A stretch of DNA of 64,000 bases from Stieleria neptunia (GTDB lineage Bacteria; Planctomycetota; Planctomycetia; Pirellulales; Pirellulaceae): NCBI RefSeq assembly GCF_007754155.1, contig NZ_CP037423.1, positions 6,940,938 to 7,004,937 of the forward strand, read 5' to 3'. Of this stretch, positions 28,050-35,674 are shown piece after piece. Under the pieces are notes generated by a model that did not search any database, was not told the origin of the DNA, and saw nothing but the letters and a program-made list of their open reading frames with translations. The position numbers and the translations under genes are program-made. Within the stretch, counting starts at the first letter, position 1. The number at the start of each line of letters is the position of its first letter.

Positions 28050-28104
28050 CGCTGAAGCACAGAAAGCCAGTGTCAAAAAGACAAAATTAGAAACGCTTTC
28101 AAAA

Positions 28105-29058
28105 CTAACGCTTCAGAATGTCAGCCAGCTCAATCAGGTGCCGAAGGCTGTCGCAATGCGCCGTGTAACGCAGCTTGGGACGCAACTGATCATCCAACGC
28201 ACGCCCCCCGACGATCAGGCCGACCCGGTCGCCCAGCGAGTCGGCCAGTTTGTTCTGCTCACGCACAAAACGGACCGGATCGGCGACCGCCGTCACGCTC
28301 AACCAAACCATCTTGGGCTGGTAATCCTGGACCGCCTGCATCAACGAAACCAGCGGCAAATCGTTACCCAAATTGACCGCGTTCCAGCCGCTTTCTCGCA
28401 ACGCCAGCTCCACCAACGCGGTGGGTAATTGGTAGGGGTCCGACTCCGGCGCCGCACCGATCGCTATCGGCGCCTCCACAGGAAGGGATGCTAGCCCCTC
28501 GCGAAGGCTGTAGATCAACCGCGTGCAGATCGTGCAACTGCGACGCTCCTGGTACACCTCCAGCTCCCCGCAGTCCCATGCATCACCGAGCCCCCGCATC
28601 GCGTCGGTGATCAGATCCTCCGCCGCTTCGGCACGGGACCAACCCAACCCAATCCGCTCCTCGAGCAGACCCATGCAATGACGCTCGTCTCCATCGGCCA
28701 GTGCCGCCCGAAACTCCTGCTGCGTCGGCTCGGTGCCGGCGCCGCGGATCGGGGTGCGGCGGGACGCCGGCTTGGACGCGATCTCCAGCTCGCTGCCATC
28801 GATCCCCAACACCTTCGTGTCGACAATCGTTCGCTCGGTCGACTGGAGGAACTGACGCAAACCCGACAGGGTGATTCGACGGTGCCCGCCGACCGTTCGG
28901 ACCGTCGGGATCACCCCCTGGTCGCACCAACGCTTGACGGACGATTCGCTGACATGCAGCGAGCTGGCAATCTGTTTCGGAGAAAATTGGGGCAACGAGT
29001 CAGTCACAGGCGGATGGCCCAAGGGAATGGGATCGGACAGCTTCAACCAAACAGCCAT
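28105..29058 (-). CDS. MerR-type regulator with degenerate cobalamin-binding module
   Basis: 317 residues from the ATG at 29058. Residues 26-72 are a MerR winged helix (FSPKQIASSLHVSESSVKRW, then GGHRRI). Residues 110-190 match the four-helix cap of B12-binding regulators, with Trp161 in GLGDAWDCGELEVYQ but ER (171-172) where CarH has EH. Residues 195-310 are the Rossmann part; the DxHxxG ligand motif reads NDLPLV (232-237), so no histidine can hold cobalt. It belongs beside LitR/CarH photoreceptors by architecture but may sense something else. It is divergent from the sigma-factor operon. A palindrome and a promoter lie just upstream (29073-29127). A GTG at 29007 is an alternative start. Confidence 0.82.
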   Translation of the reverse strand: MAVWLKLSDPIPLGHPPVTDSLPQFSPKQIASSLHVSESSVKRWCDQGVIPTVRTVGGHRRITLSGLRQFLQSTERTIVDTKVLGIDGSELEIASKPASRRTPIRGAGTEPTQQEFRAALADGDERHCMGLLEERIGLGWSRAEAAEDLITDAMRGLGDAWDCGELEVYQERRSCTICTRLIYSLREGLASLPVEAPIAIGAAPESDPYQLPTALVELALRESGWNAVNLGNDLPLVSLMQAVQDYQPKMVWLSVTAVADPVRFVREQNKLADSLGDRVGLIVGGRALDDQLRPKLRYTAHCDSLRHLIELADILKR

Positions 29059-29072
29059 GAACGTTTTGGCCG

Positions 29073-29097
29073 AAAAACGTCCACGGTGGACGTTTTT
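29073..29097. promoter_or_regulatory. 25-bp palindrome, probable operator
   Basis: AAAAACGTCCAC, one central base, GTGGACGTTTTT: 12-bp perfect arms. It begins 2 nt after the predicted -10 of the regulator gene and covers the predicted start site, the position expected for autorepression. It lies between the divergent regulator and sigma-factor genes. Confidence 0.6.
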
Positions 29098-29099
29098 GA

Positions 29100-29127
29100 A
29101 TCGTAGCGAAAACCTCCGCCACGCCAA
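29100..29127 (-). promoter_or_regulatory. Promoter of the MerR-type regulator gene
   Basis: On the minus strand, TTGGCG (29127-29122), a 16-bp spacer, and TACGAT (29105-29100). The start would be near 29093, inside the palindrome at 29073-29097 and about 35 nt before the ATG at 29058. Confidence 0.5.
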
Positions 29128-29208
29128 CCTTGGAATCGTAAAACTTTCGTGTTTTCCGCAGCAGTTTGGCGGATCTCAAACATATTTCGCCATTTTCTGC
29201 ATCCGGGC

Positions 29209-29237
29209 ATTGTTGTTGCACGAATCTCTCGATATAC
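29209..29237 (+). promoter_or_regulatory. Candidate promoter of the sigma-factor operon
   Basis: TTGTTG (29209-29214), 17-bp spacer, TATACC (29232-29237). It lies in an AT-rich stretch about 50 nt before the ATG at 29294. The near-direct repeats TTGAACG/TTTGAACG just downstream might be a regulator site. Confidence 0.4.
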
Positions 29238-29293
29238 CGTATTGAACGTTTTGAACGATTTCTCGTTCGGGCACCTACTCCAAGGAACAACCG

Positions 29294-30367
29294 ATGGCCA
29301 CCAAGCTTGCCCCCGCCCCTGCGACCGCCACGAAGAAAACCGCTCCCCAGCCGGGCGCGTCGAAACTCCGTGCCCGTCGGCCGGCTTGGTTGAACATGGA
29401 CGAATTGAACGATGCGAACCACGAAGCGGACGGCATGCTCGTCCCTCTGGCGGCAGCGACCAGCGACGAACTGAAAAGCCGGACCAAGCGTCGACTCCGT
29501 GAGGAGATCGATTTCATCTCCAATCCCGATTTCGGCGACACCGACCTGGGTAAAAAGCTGTTCGCCGAGCCCCTGAAATTGGCTCCCCGGAAAGCGGAGT
29601 TGGGCATTGCGGCGATCCGTCGCAGTGGGATCGACATGCCGATCCATTTGGGGCGGTTGTGCGAAGCACCGCTGTTGACCCCCGAACAGGAACAAATGCT
29701 GTTCCAGCGAATGAATTATTTGCTGCAGCAGGCCGCAGTCCATCGCAGCCTTCTGAATCCATCGCGACCCTCGCGCGTGCGGCTGGAATTGATCGATCGC
29801 TTGATCGCGTTGGCCTCGTGGCACCGTGACCGGATCGTGGAAGCGAACTTGCGACTCGTCTTTTCGATCGTCAAGAAATTCGTCAATCCGAACAACAGCT
29901 TTGATGATCTGCTCAGCGACGGAATCGTCGCGCTGATCCGTGCGGTGGAAAAGTTTGACTTCGACCGCGGATTTCGCTTCAGCACCTATGCGACCCAGGT
30001 CATCCGTAGAAACTCGTATCGCACCGTCGTCTTGAAACAACAAGAACGTCAGAAGACGGTGGGCGGACTGCAAGACATGGATCTGGATTTGACCGATGAA
30101 GGTCGCGAGTCGGCGATCAGCGAAAAACGCTGGCACGAATTACGAAGTCGCTTGAGCGTGATGTTGAATGATTTGGATCGTCGCGAGAAATTTATCATCC
30201 GTGCCCGTTTTTCGCTCGGGGCGCACCGCAAAGTTCATACACTGCAATCGCTCGCCAACCGGCTTGGTGTTTCCAAGGAACGGGTCCGCCAGCTCGAACG
30301 TCGGGCGATGGACAAGTTGCGTGCGATGGCAGGCGATGTCAACCTTGCGGAACTGGAGACGCAGTGA
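29294..30367 (+). CDS. RpoD-related alternative sigma-70 factor
   Basis: 357 residues. A basic, low-complexity N-terminus (1-35) precedes region 1.2/2: RDRIVEANLRLVFSIVKKFV, FDDLLSDGIVALIRAVEKFDFDRGFRFSTYATQVIRR. Region 4 holds LNDLDRREKFIIRARF and a helix-turn-helix LQSLANRLGVSKERVRQLERRAMDKLR. It lacks region 1.1 and differs in region 2.4 from the housekeeping RpoD at 33832, so it should read other promoters. AAGGA lies 7 nt before the ATG. Its stop overlaps the next start (GTGA), coupling translation to the SRPBCC-epimerase gene. It sits opposite the MerR-type regulator. Confidence 0.9.
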   Translation: MATKLAPAPATATKKTAPQPGASKLRARRPAWLNMDELNDANHEADGMLVPLAAATSDELKSRTKRRLREEIDFISNPDFGDTDLGKKLFAEPLKLAPRKAELGIAAIRRSGIDMPIHLGRLCEAPLLTPEQEQMLFQRMNYLLQQAAVHRSLLNPSRPSRVRLELIDRLIALASWHRDRIVEANLRLVFSIVKKFVNPNNSFDDLLSDGIVALIRAVEKFDFDRGFRFSTYATQVIRRNSYRTVVLKQQERQKTVGGLQDMDLDLTDEGRESAISEKRWHELRSRLSVMLNDLDRREKFIIRARFSLGAHRKVHTLQSLANRLGVSKERVRQLERRAMDKLRAMAGDVNLAELETQ

Positions 30368-31752
30368 AAACTTATTTGGCTTCAACGACGTTGCCGGTCG
30401 ATGCGGAGCAGGCCTTTGCCTACCACGAACGACCGGGCGCCCTCGATCGTTTGATCCCACCCTGGAAGAAGGTCTCCGTTGAATCGTCCGACGGCAGCCT
30501 GAAACCGAACAGCGTGGTCGTGTTGCGGCTGAAGTCCGGCCCGCTCTCGATGCGATGGGTCGCGCAGCACACCGAGTACGATCCCCCCCACTGCTTTGTC
30601 GACGTCCAGCGTTCCGGTCCCTTCGCCCACTGGGAACATCGCCACTTGTTCGACGCAGCCACCTCCGACGGCTGCGTGCTGCGTGATTCGATCACGTACC
30701 AATTGCCGCTCGGTGCACTCGGCGGAACGCTCGGCGATTCGTTCGCCCGCAAAGAGCTGGAGACGATGTTCGCCTACCGCCACCGCGTCACGCGCGACGA
30801 CCTGGAACTGGCAGCCAAGTACCAAGCCGCCCCGATGAAGATTGCCGTCTCGGGTTCGTCCGGACTGGTCGGACGAAAGCTCTGCGCGTTGCTGACGTTG
30901 CTTGGGCACGAGGTGATTCGGCTGGAACGCTCCCTCGATCGCATCGAAGATGGCCAAGCCGCGATCGCTCCGTGGGACTCGCCCGAACAGGCGGCTAAGC
31001 TTTCCGGCGTCGATGCCGTCGTGCACCTGGCCGGGAAGTCGATCGCGGACCGGCGCTGGACCGACTCCGTCAAACAAGCGATTCGAGAGAGCCGTGTCGA
31101 TCTGACCCATCGTTTGGCCGATGCGCTGGCCGGACTGACGGATCCGCCCAAGGTCTTTCTTTGCGCCTCGGCGATCGGGATCTATGGAGACCGTGGGGAC
31201 GAAGTGTTGTTCGAATCAAGTGCGCCGGGCGACACATTCCTGGCGGAGGTTGCATCGGAATGGGAGCAGGCGTGTCGGCCGGCCGAACAAGCAGGCATTC
31301 GCGTCGCCAATGCTCGGCTGGGGGTCGTCCTGGACCCGGGCGGTGGAGCGCTCGAAAAAATGCTGACCCCCGCGAAACTATTCGGCGGCGCATTGGGTAG
31401 CGGCAATCAGTGGTGGAGCTGGGTATCGATCGATGACGTGATCGGGTCCATCTACCACGCGATTTGCGACGACCGCGTCTCCGGTCCGTTTAATGTCACC
31501 GCACCTGAAGCGCTAACCAATCGCGACTTTGCCGAGACGCTCGGGCGAGTGATCTCGCGCCCGGCGTTGATCCCGGCTCCCGCGTTCGCGCTGCGTCTCG
31601 CGCTCGGCGAAATGGCCGACGCGTTGCTCCTGTCCAGTACGCGCGTGATCCCATCGGTGCTGCAAAAGACCGGATACGAATTTCGCTTCACCCAAGCCGA
31701 CGAAGCGTTGCGTTACCACCTGGGCATCAATCGATTGGAATCGATCGAATGA
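30364..31752 (+). CDS. SRPBCC-epimerase fusion (TIGR01777 family)
   Basis: 462 residues from a GTG overlapping the sigma-factor stop. Residues 1-155 are an SRPBCC/START-like ligand-binding domain (DAEQAFAYHERPGALDRLIPPW onward). Residues 157-400 are an NAD(P)-binding extended SDR: GSSGLVG, then VVHLAGKSIADRRW, SAIGIYGDRGDE and SWVSIDDV. The C-terminal DUF1731 segment is LSSTRVIPSVLQKTGYEF. TIGR01777 (YfcH-like) enzymes have no settled substrate; in several bacteria they belong to light- or singlet-oxygen-induced clusters beside lipid-modifying genes. The fused SRPBCC domain suggests a hydrophobic substrate. The downstream start overlaps by ATGA. Confidence 0.9.
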   Translation: MKTYLASTTLPVDAEQAFAYHERPGALDRLIPPWKKVSVESSDGSLKPNSVVVLRLKSGPLSMRWVAQHTEYDPPHCFVDVQRSGPFAHWEHRHLFDAATSDGCVLRDSITYQLPLGALGGTLGDSFARKELETMFAYRHRVTRDDLELAAKYQAAPMKIAVSGSSGLVGRKLCALLTLLGHEVIRLERSLDRIEDGQAAIAPWDSPEQAAKLSGVDAVVHLAGKSIADRRWTDSVKQAIRESRVDLTHRLADALAGLTDPPKVFLCASAIGIYGDRGDEVLFESSAPGDTFLAEVASEWEQACRPAEQAGIRVANARLGVVLDPGGGALEKMLTPAKLFGGALGSGNQWWSWVSIDDVIGSIYHAICDDRVSGPFNVTAPEALTNRDFAETLGRVISRPALIPAPAFALRLALGEMADALLLSSTRVIPSVLQKTGYEFRFTQADEALRYHLGINRLESIE

Positions 31753-32195
31753 ATGCGAACCTGGTCTTTTTGGTCAATCTGGTGGCCACCTGGTACATGG
31801 TCGGATTGATCTGGATGGTTCAAATCGTGCATTACAAGATGTTCGACCGCGTCGGCGAAGCGGAGTTCGTGAAGTACGAAATCGATCATTCCAATCTGAT
31901 CACGCCAATCGTCGGCCCGCCCATGCTGATCGAAATCGCGACGGCAGGGATGTTGCTCGCGCTTGCGCCGGCCGGGATTCCACGCTGGGCGTTGGTGACG
32001 GCATTCCTGGCCGCCGTCGCAATCTGGTTATCGACCGCGTTCATTCAAGTGCCGTGTCATAACCGGCTGACGCAACACGGTTTCAGCCAAGCCGACTACC
32101 AACTGCTCGTCGGCAGCAATTGGATCCGCACGATCTTATGGACAGCCCGCGGACTGCTGCTCGCCTATTTCGCCAACAAGCTGATCAGCAGCTGA
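31749..32195 (+). CDS. Four-helix membrane protein, third gene of the sigma operon
   Basis: 148 residues with hydrophobic helices at about 3-25, 52-72, 78-100 and 125-145. Conserved-looking polar points are MVQIVHYKMFDRV, EIDHSNLI and VPCHNRLTQHGF. No named family is certain; it resembles small DUF1772-like or unannotated membrane proteins. It is translationally coupled to the epimerase gene (ATGA 31749-31752). Its end overlaps the convergent PQQ gene by 11 bp. It probably acts with the epimerase at the membrane. Confidence 0.75.
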   Translation: MNANLVFLVNLVATWYMVGLIWMVQIVHYKMFDRVGEAEFVKYEIDHSNLITPIVGPPMLIEIATAGMLLALAPAGIPRWALVTAFLAAVAIWLSTAFIQVPCHNRLTQHGFSQADYQLLVGSNWIRTILWTARGLLLAYFANKLISS

Positions 32196-33417
32196 TGCGG
32201 TACACCTTGAGCGTCCCGAGGTCTCGCACGACCAGGTAGTCAGCGGCCACTGCGACGTGCGCCCAAGAATTCTGAGCCACCTTCATTTCGTCGATCAGTT
32301 TGTAATCCGCTGTGGAACCGTCGAGCAGCATCAGCGTGCCGCTGTTGGTCAGCGCGAGGATTCGATTTCCGTCGCTGATCAGACTCGCGTACTTTCCGAT
32401 CGGCCTGGTCGTGAAACTGGCTTCGCCGGTTTCGGCGTCCAGCGCCGTCATCCGCTCGTTCTTCAGATGCATGTAGATCCGCCCATCCAACAGAACGGGC
32501 GATGACATGTAGGCTTGCTGCTTCTGGCTCCAGACCTCTTGGACCGTCCAATCGTCGCCGTCGCGGGACACTTCAAACAGCTGAGCGGTGCCGCTGTGGG
32601 CGGATGTGAAAACGCGATCGCCGATCGGCAGCGGCGTCAAGATATTCATCCCACGAAACGCTCGGATCGGTTGCTTCCACAGCGGCTGGCCGGTTTCCAG
32701 TTCCACGCCACACAACTCCAACCGGGTTTGTACCAACAGTTGTCGCTTTCCGGCGATCGTTGCGATGATCGGGCTGGAGAAGGCACCGGGTGAACTGGAG
32801 GTGGCGTTTTCCAGTGTCTGCCAGATCACCGATCCGTCTTTCATCGAAAGTTTGACCGTGGCGCCGCCGGTTTGCATGTAGACGGCATCCCCGTCGATCA
32901 ACGGCGAGCAATTCGCACCGAACATCGGCAACGGCGTTCCCATCGCCTTGGGAAAATCAACCCGCCACGTTTCGGCACCTGTTTTCGGATCCAGACAGAC
33001 GATCACGTCGCGCATTCCGACGACGACCAATCCATCGGGGCTGCACGCCGGCGTGGCGCGAATCCAGTCTCCGTTGGAGGCTGCGAAGAATGGCACGGCC
33101 ATCGATCCTTCCCACTGAGCGGTCCAGGCGACGCGACCATCACTCAGGTTGTACGCGGTGACTTTCTCGTCTTTTTTGTCGACCGTCTCGGTCGTGTACA
33201 GCATGCCGTCAAACACAACCGGTCCACTGTAGCTGGGCGCATGCGGCTTTTCCCAAGCCAGCGTCAGGTTCCCCTGCAGTTTTTCTGGCAGCTCGCCGAC
33301 GGCCAGTTGGCCGTCGCGATTCTCGCCCCGCCACTGACTCCAATCGCCCGGATCGGCAGCGACAATCTGGGACGAACAGCAGACCAAGAAACAGGACAAG
33401 AGGCGGCGAAATTTCAT
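32185..33417 (-). CDS. Secreted PQQ-like beta-propeller protein
   Basis: 410 residues from the ATG at 33417, which opens a Sec signal (MKFRRLLSCFLVCCSSQIVA). The mature part begins DWSQWRGENRDG, the usual N-terminus of planctomycete PQQ/pyrrolo-quinoline-repeat proteins, and holds repeated blades such as IVCLDPKTGAETWRV, CGVELETGQPLWKQ and MTALDAETGEASF. These match BamB-like eight-blade propellers. No enzyme residues are recognised, so a scaffold role is as likely as a dehydrogenase. The gene converges on, and overlaps, the sigma-operon membrane protein gene. Confidence 0.85.
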   Translation of the reverse strand: MKFRRLLSCFLVCCSSQIVAADPGDWSQWRGENRDGQLAVGELPEKLQGNLTLAWEKPHAPSYSGPVVFDGMLYTTETVDKKDEKVTAYNLSDGRVAWTAQWEGSMAVPFFAASNGDWIRATPACSPDGLVVVGMRDVIVCLDPKTGAETWRVDFPKAMGTPLPMFGANCSPLIDGDAVYMQTGGATVKLSMKDGSVIWQTLENATSSSPGAFSSPIIATIAGKRQLLVQTRLELCGVELETGQPLWKQPIRAFRGMNILTPLPIGDRVFTSAHSGTAQLFEVSRDGDDWTVQEVWSQKQQAYMSSPVLLDGRIYMHLKNERMTALDAETGEASFTTRPIGKYASLISDGNRILALTNSGTLMLLDGSTADYKLIDEMKVAQNSWAHVAVAADYLVVRDLGTLKVYRISC

Positions 33418-33572
33418 GATGGCACGAATCAAGAGGGGGCGTGAAAAGACCTGACGCACAGTAGCGCATCGGCTACCCCCAAGTGTCAGCTGTTGCCAGT
33501 GCGGGGAGAACGCCCGCCTGTTGGTGTCCAGCCTTCAGAGACCATTCAGCTTAAGGCGGTCGCTTTTCTGAT

Positions 33573-33796
33573 GTACGATGGCCCTTCCGGGCCGTCGTCC
33601 CCAGGGCTCGCCCCGACGACCTAGAAAGGACGTCGTACAACCGTCCGCACGTACGATGGCCCTTCCGGGCCGTCGTCCCCAGGGCTCGCCCCGACGACCT
33701 GGAAAGGACGTCGTACAACCGTCCGCACGTACGATGGCCCTTCCGGGCCGTCGCCCCCAGGGCTCGCCCCGACGACCTGGAAAGGACGTCGTACAA
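33573..33796. repeat. Tandem array: three 68-bp palindromic units, 78-bp period
   Basis: Units start at 33573, 33651 and 33729, each GTACGATGGCCC to GGACGTCGTACAA, joined by the 10-bp spacer CCGTCCGCAC. Units differ at only one or two bases. Each unit has inverted ends (TACGA/TCGTA) and a CCCTTCCGGG centre. Single copies lie at 6946 and 13313. Open frames through it on both strands are a side effect of the period being a multiple of three. It lies in the gap between PQQ and rpoD. Confidence 0.93.
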
Positions 33797-33831
33797 CGGC
33801 TCTCGGTCACTGCGAGCAACCAAGCCGCCCG

Positions 33832-35532
33832 TTACGCGGCGACTTTGATGAACGAGGCGAGTCGATCGGCGCGGCTGGGGCTTTGCAGCTTTGCGACCGC
33901 CTTGGCTTCGATCTGACGCACCCGTTCACGTGTGACCTTGAAGATCCGGCCGCATTCTTCCAGCGTGTAGCTGTAACCATCGACCAGGCCGTAACGCAAA
34001 CGAATGATTTCGCGTTCCCGATACGTCAACGTCTTGAGCAATTCATCGATTTTGCCACGCAGGATTCCGCCGGATGCCATGTGCACCGGATTCAGGCTGT
34101 CGTTGTCTTCGACGAACTCGCCAAAGCTGCTGTCTTCGCCTTCGCCGACGGGACGATCCAGGCTGACCGGATGCCGGCCGATGTCCATCACACGCTGAAC
34201 CTCTTCCAACGGCACTTCAGTCAGCTCGGCAATTTCTTCGTACGACGGTTCTCGTTTGAGTTGCTGGGTCAGCTTCTTCTGTGCCTGACGCAGTTTGCTC
34301 AACACGTCGATCATGTGAACGGGGATCCGAATGGTGCGTGCCTGATCGGCGATCGCCCGGGTGATCGCTTGACGAATCCACCACGTCGCGTACGTGCTGA
34401 ATTTAAATCCGCGTCGATACTCGTACTTGTCGACCGCGCGCATCAGCCCCGTGTTGCCTTCTTGGATCAGGTCCAGGAAAGACAATCCGCGGTTGCGGTA
34501 TTTCTTGGCGATCGAAACGACCAATCGCAGGTTGCCGCTGCTGAGTTCTCGTTTGGTGGCTTCGAATCGTTCAAAGTGTTCGCGAGCTTTGGTGACGCGT
34601 TTGTGCAAGCTTTCGGGAGTCTCTTGCGTCAGCATCATCAACTCGCGCAGTTCTTGACGCAGATCGGCGGCTTCGTCACGGCTGATCGCGTCTTTGCCGA
34701 GTTCGGCCAGACGGGCGCGGATGTAGTTCATGCGTTTGGAAAACTCTTCCAGCCGAGCCAGCATCGGGGTGACGCGTCGGCTGCGAAGGCTCAGTTCCTC
34801 GACCAGCTCCAATGCCTTTCGGCGACGGGCGATGAATCGGCGACGGACTTCGGCCTTCAACCGTGGCGGGGTGCTCTTGCGGGCGAGCGCTTCGAAGTCT
34901 TCGCGGTTTTGAGTGATCAGGCGATCGAGCGTCCGCAGGTTGTGGGGCATCCGGGCCGAGATCTGTTCTTTGGTCAGGTGCTCGGTCAGCGAGACCTTGA
35001 TGGTGCGATCGAAGGGCAGTTCGCCTTCGTGGACGCGATGCAGGACTTCGACGGTGTGACGCAAGGCGTAGTCGGATTCCAGCAGGCAGCGTCGGAATTG
35101 GCGTCGCGTGACTTCGATCTTTTTTGCCAGCGAGATTTCTTGGTCGCGGCCCAGCAACGGGATCTCGGCCATTTGGCTCAGGTACATGCGAATCGGATCG
35201 TCACTCGCCCTGGGCATGTCCACGCTTGCCAGTTCTTCCGCGGCCGCGGCACCGGGCATTTGATCGTCGTCCTCGTCCGCCGCAGGACCGCCATCGGCGA
35301 CGTCCCGCAGTCCGCGGACGTTGGGCTCGGGGCGCCGCGTCGTTGCAGCGGGCACGCTGTGCCCGTCGACCAGCTTGATCCCGAATCGCTCGATCACTTC
35401 GATCAGCTTGTTCAGCTTTTTCGGGCTGCCGTCTTCGTCGGGAAGGTAGGCGTTGATGTCATCGTAGGTCAGGCATCCGTGCTCGTGACTACGCTCTACC
35501 AATTCGGCAAGTTCTCGATCCATCAAAAGCAT
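33832..35532 (-). CDS. rpoD: RNA polymerase primary sigma factor
   Basis: 566 residues. Region 1.1 is recognisable ([25 protein letters not shown]). After an acidic linker, region 1.2 is [24 protein letters not shown] long non-conserved region (about 150-310) precedes region 2 ([47 protein letters not shown]). Region 3 follows, and region 4 ends with [27 protein letters not shown]. These are housekeeping sigma70 features. The ATG at 35532 has GAGG 9 nt upstream. dnaG lies 142 bp upstream on the same strand, the core of the macromolecular synthesis operon. Confidence 0.95.
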   Translation of the reverse strand: MLLMDRELAELVERSHEHGCLTYDDINAYLPDEDGSPKKLNKLIEVIERFGIKLVDGHSVPAATTRRPEPNVRGLRDVADGGPAADEDDDQMPGAAAAEELASVDMPRASDDPIRMYLSQMAEIPLLGRDQEISLAKKIEVTRRQFRRCLLESDYALRHTVEVLHRVHEGELPFDRTIKVSLTEHLTKEQISARMPHNLRTLDRLITQNREDFEALARKSTPPRLKAEVRRRFIARRRKALELVEELSLRSRRVTPMLARLEEFSKRMNYIRARLAELGKDAISRDEAADLRQELRELMMLTQETPESLHKRVTKAREHFERFEATKRELSSGNLRLVVSIAKKYRNRGLSFLDLIQEGNTGLMRAVDKYEYRRGFKFSTYATWWIRQAITRAIADQARTIRIPVHMIDVLSKLRQAQKKLTQQLKREPSYEEIAELTEVPLEEVQRVMDIGRHPVSLDRPVGEGEDSSFGEFVEDNDSLNPVHMASGGILRGKIDELLKTLTYREREIIRLRYGLVDGYSYTLEECGRIFKVTRERVRQIEAKAVAKLQSPSRADRLASFIKVAA

Positions 35533-35674
35533 TGTTCAAAACCTCATGTTTGAGTTGCCCATCATGGGCGTGCGGGTCGTTCCTTTTCACCGCGTCGGTG
35601 CTTTCATCCAGACGCGGCGTTGATGTTTGCTTGACGTTGCGGGCGTCGTTCGGTCGTGGTCGTTCAGCTCCTCC

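Noticed and set aside
28021..28110. B12 riboswitch or other structured leader near the regulator
   Set aside because: No conserved B12-box or multi-stem pattern could be seen by eye.
33573..33796. CRISPR array
   Set aside because: Units are 68 bp with an identical 10-bp spacer, and no cas gene is near.
33535..33823. Two minus frames and one plus frame with protein-level repeats
   Set aside because: They arise because the 78-bp DNA period is a multiple of three; no start context or homologue.
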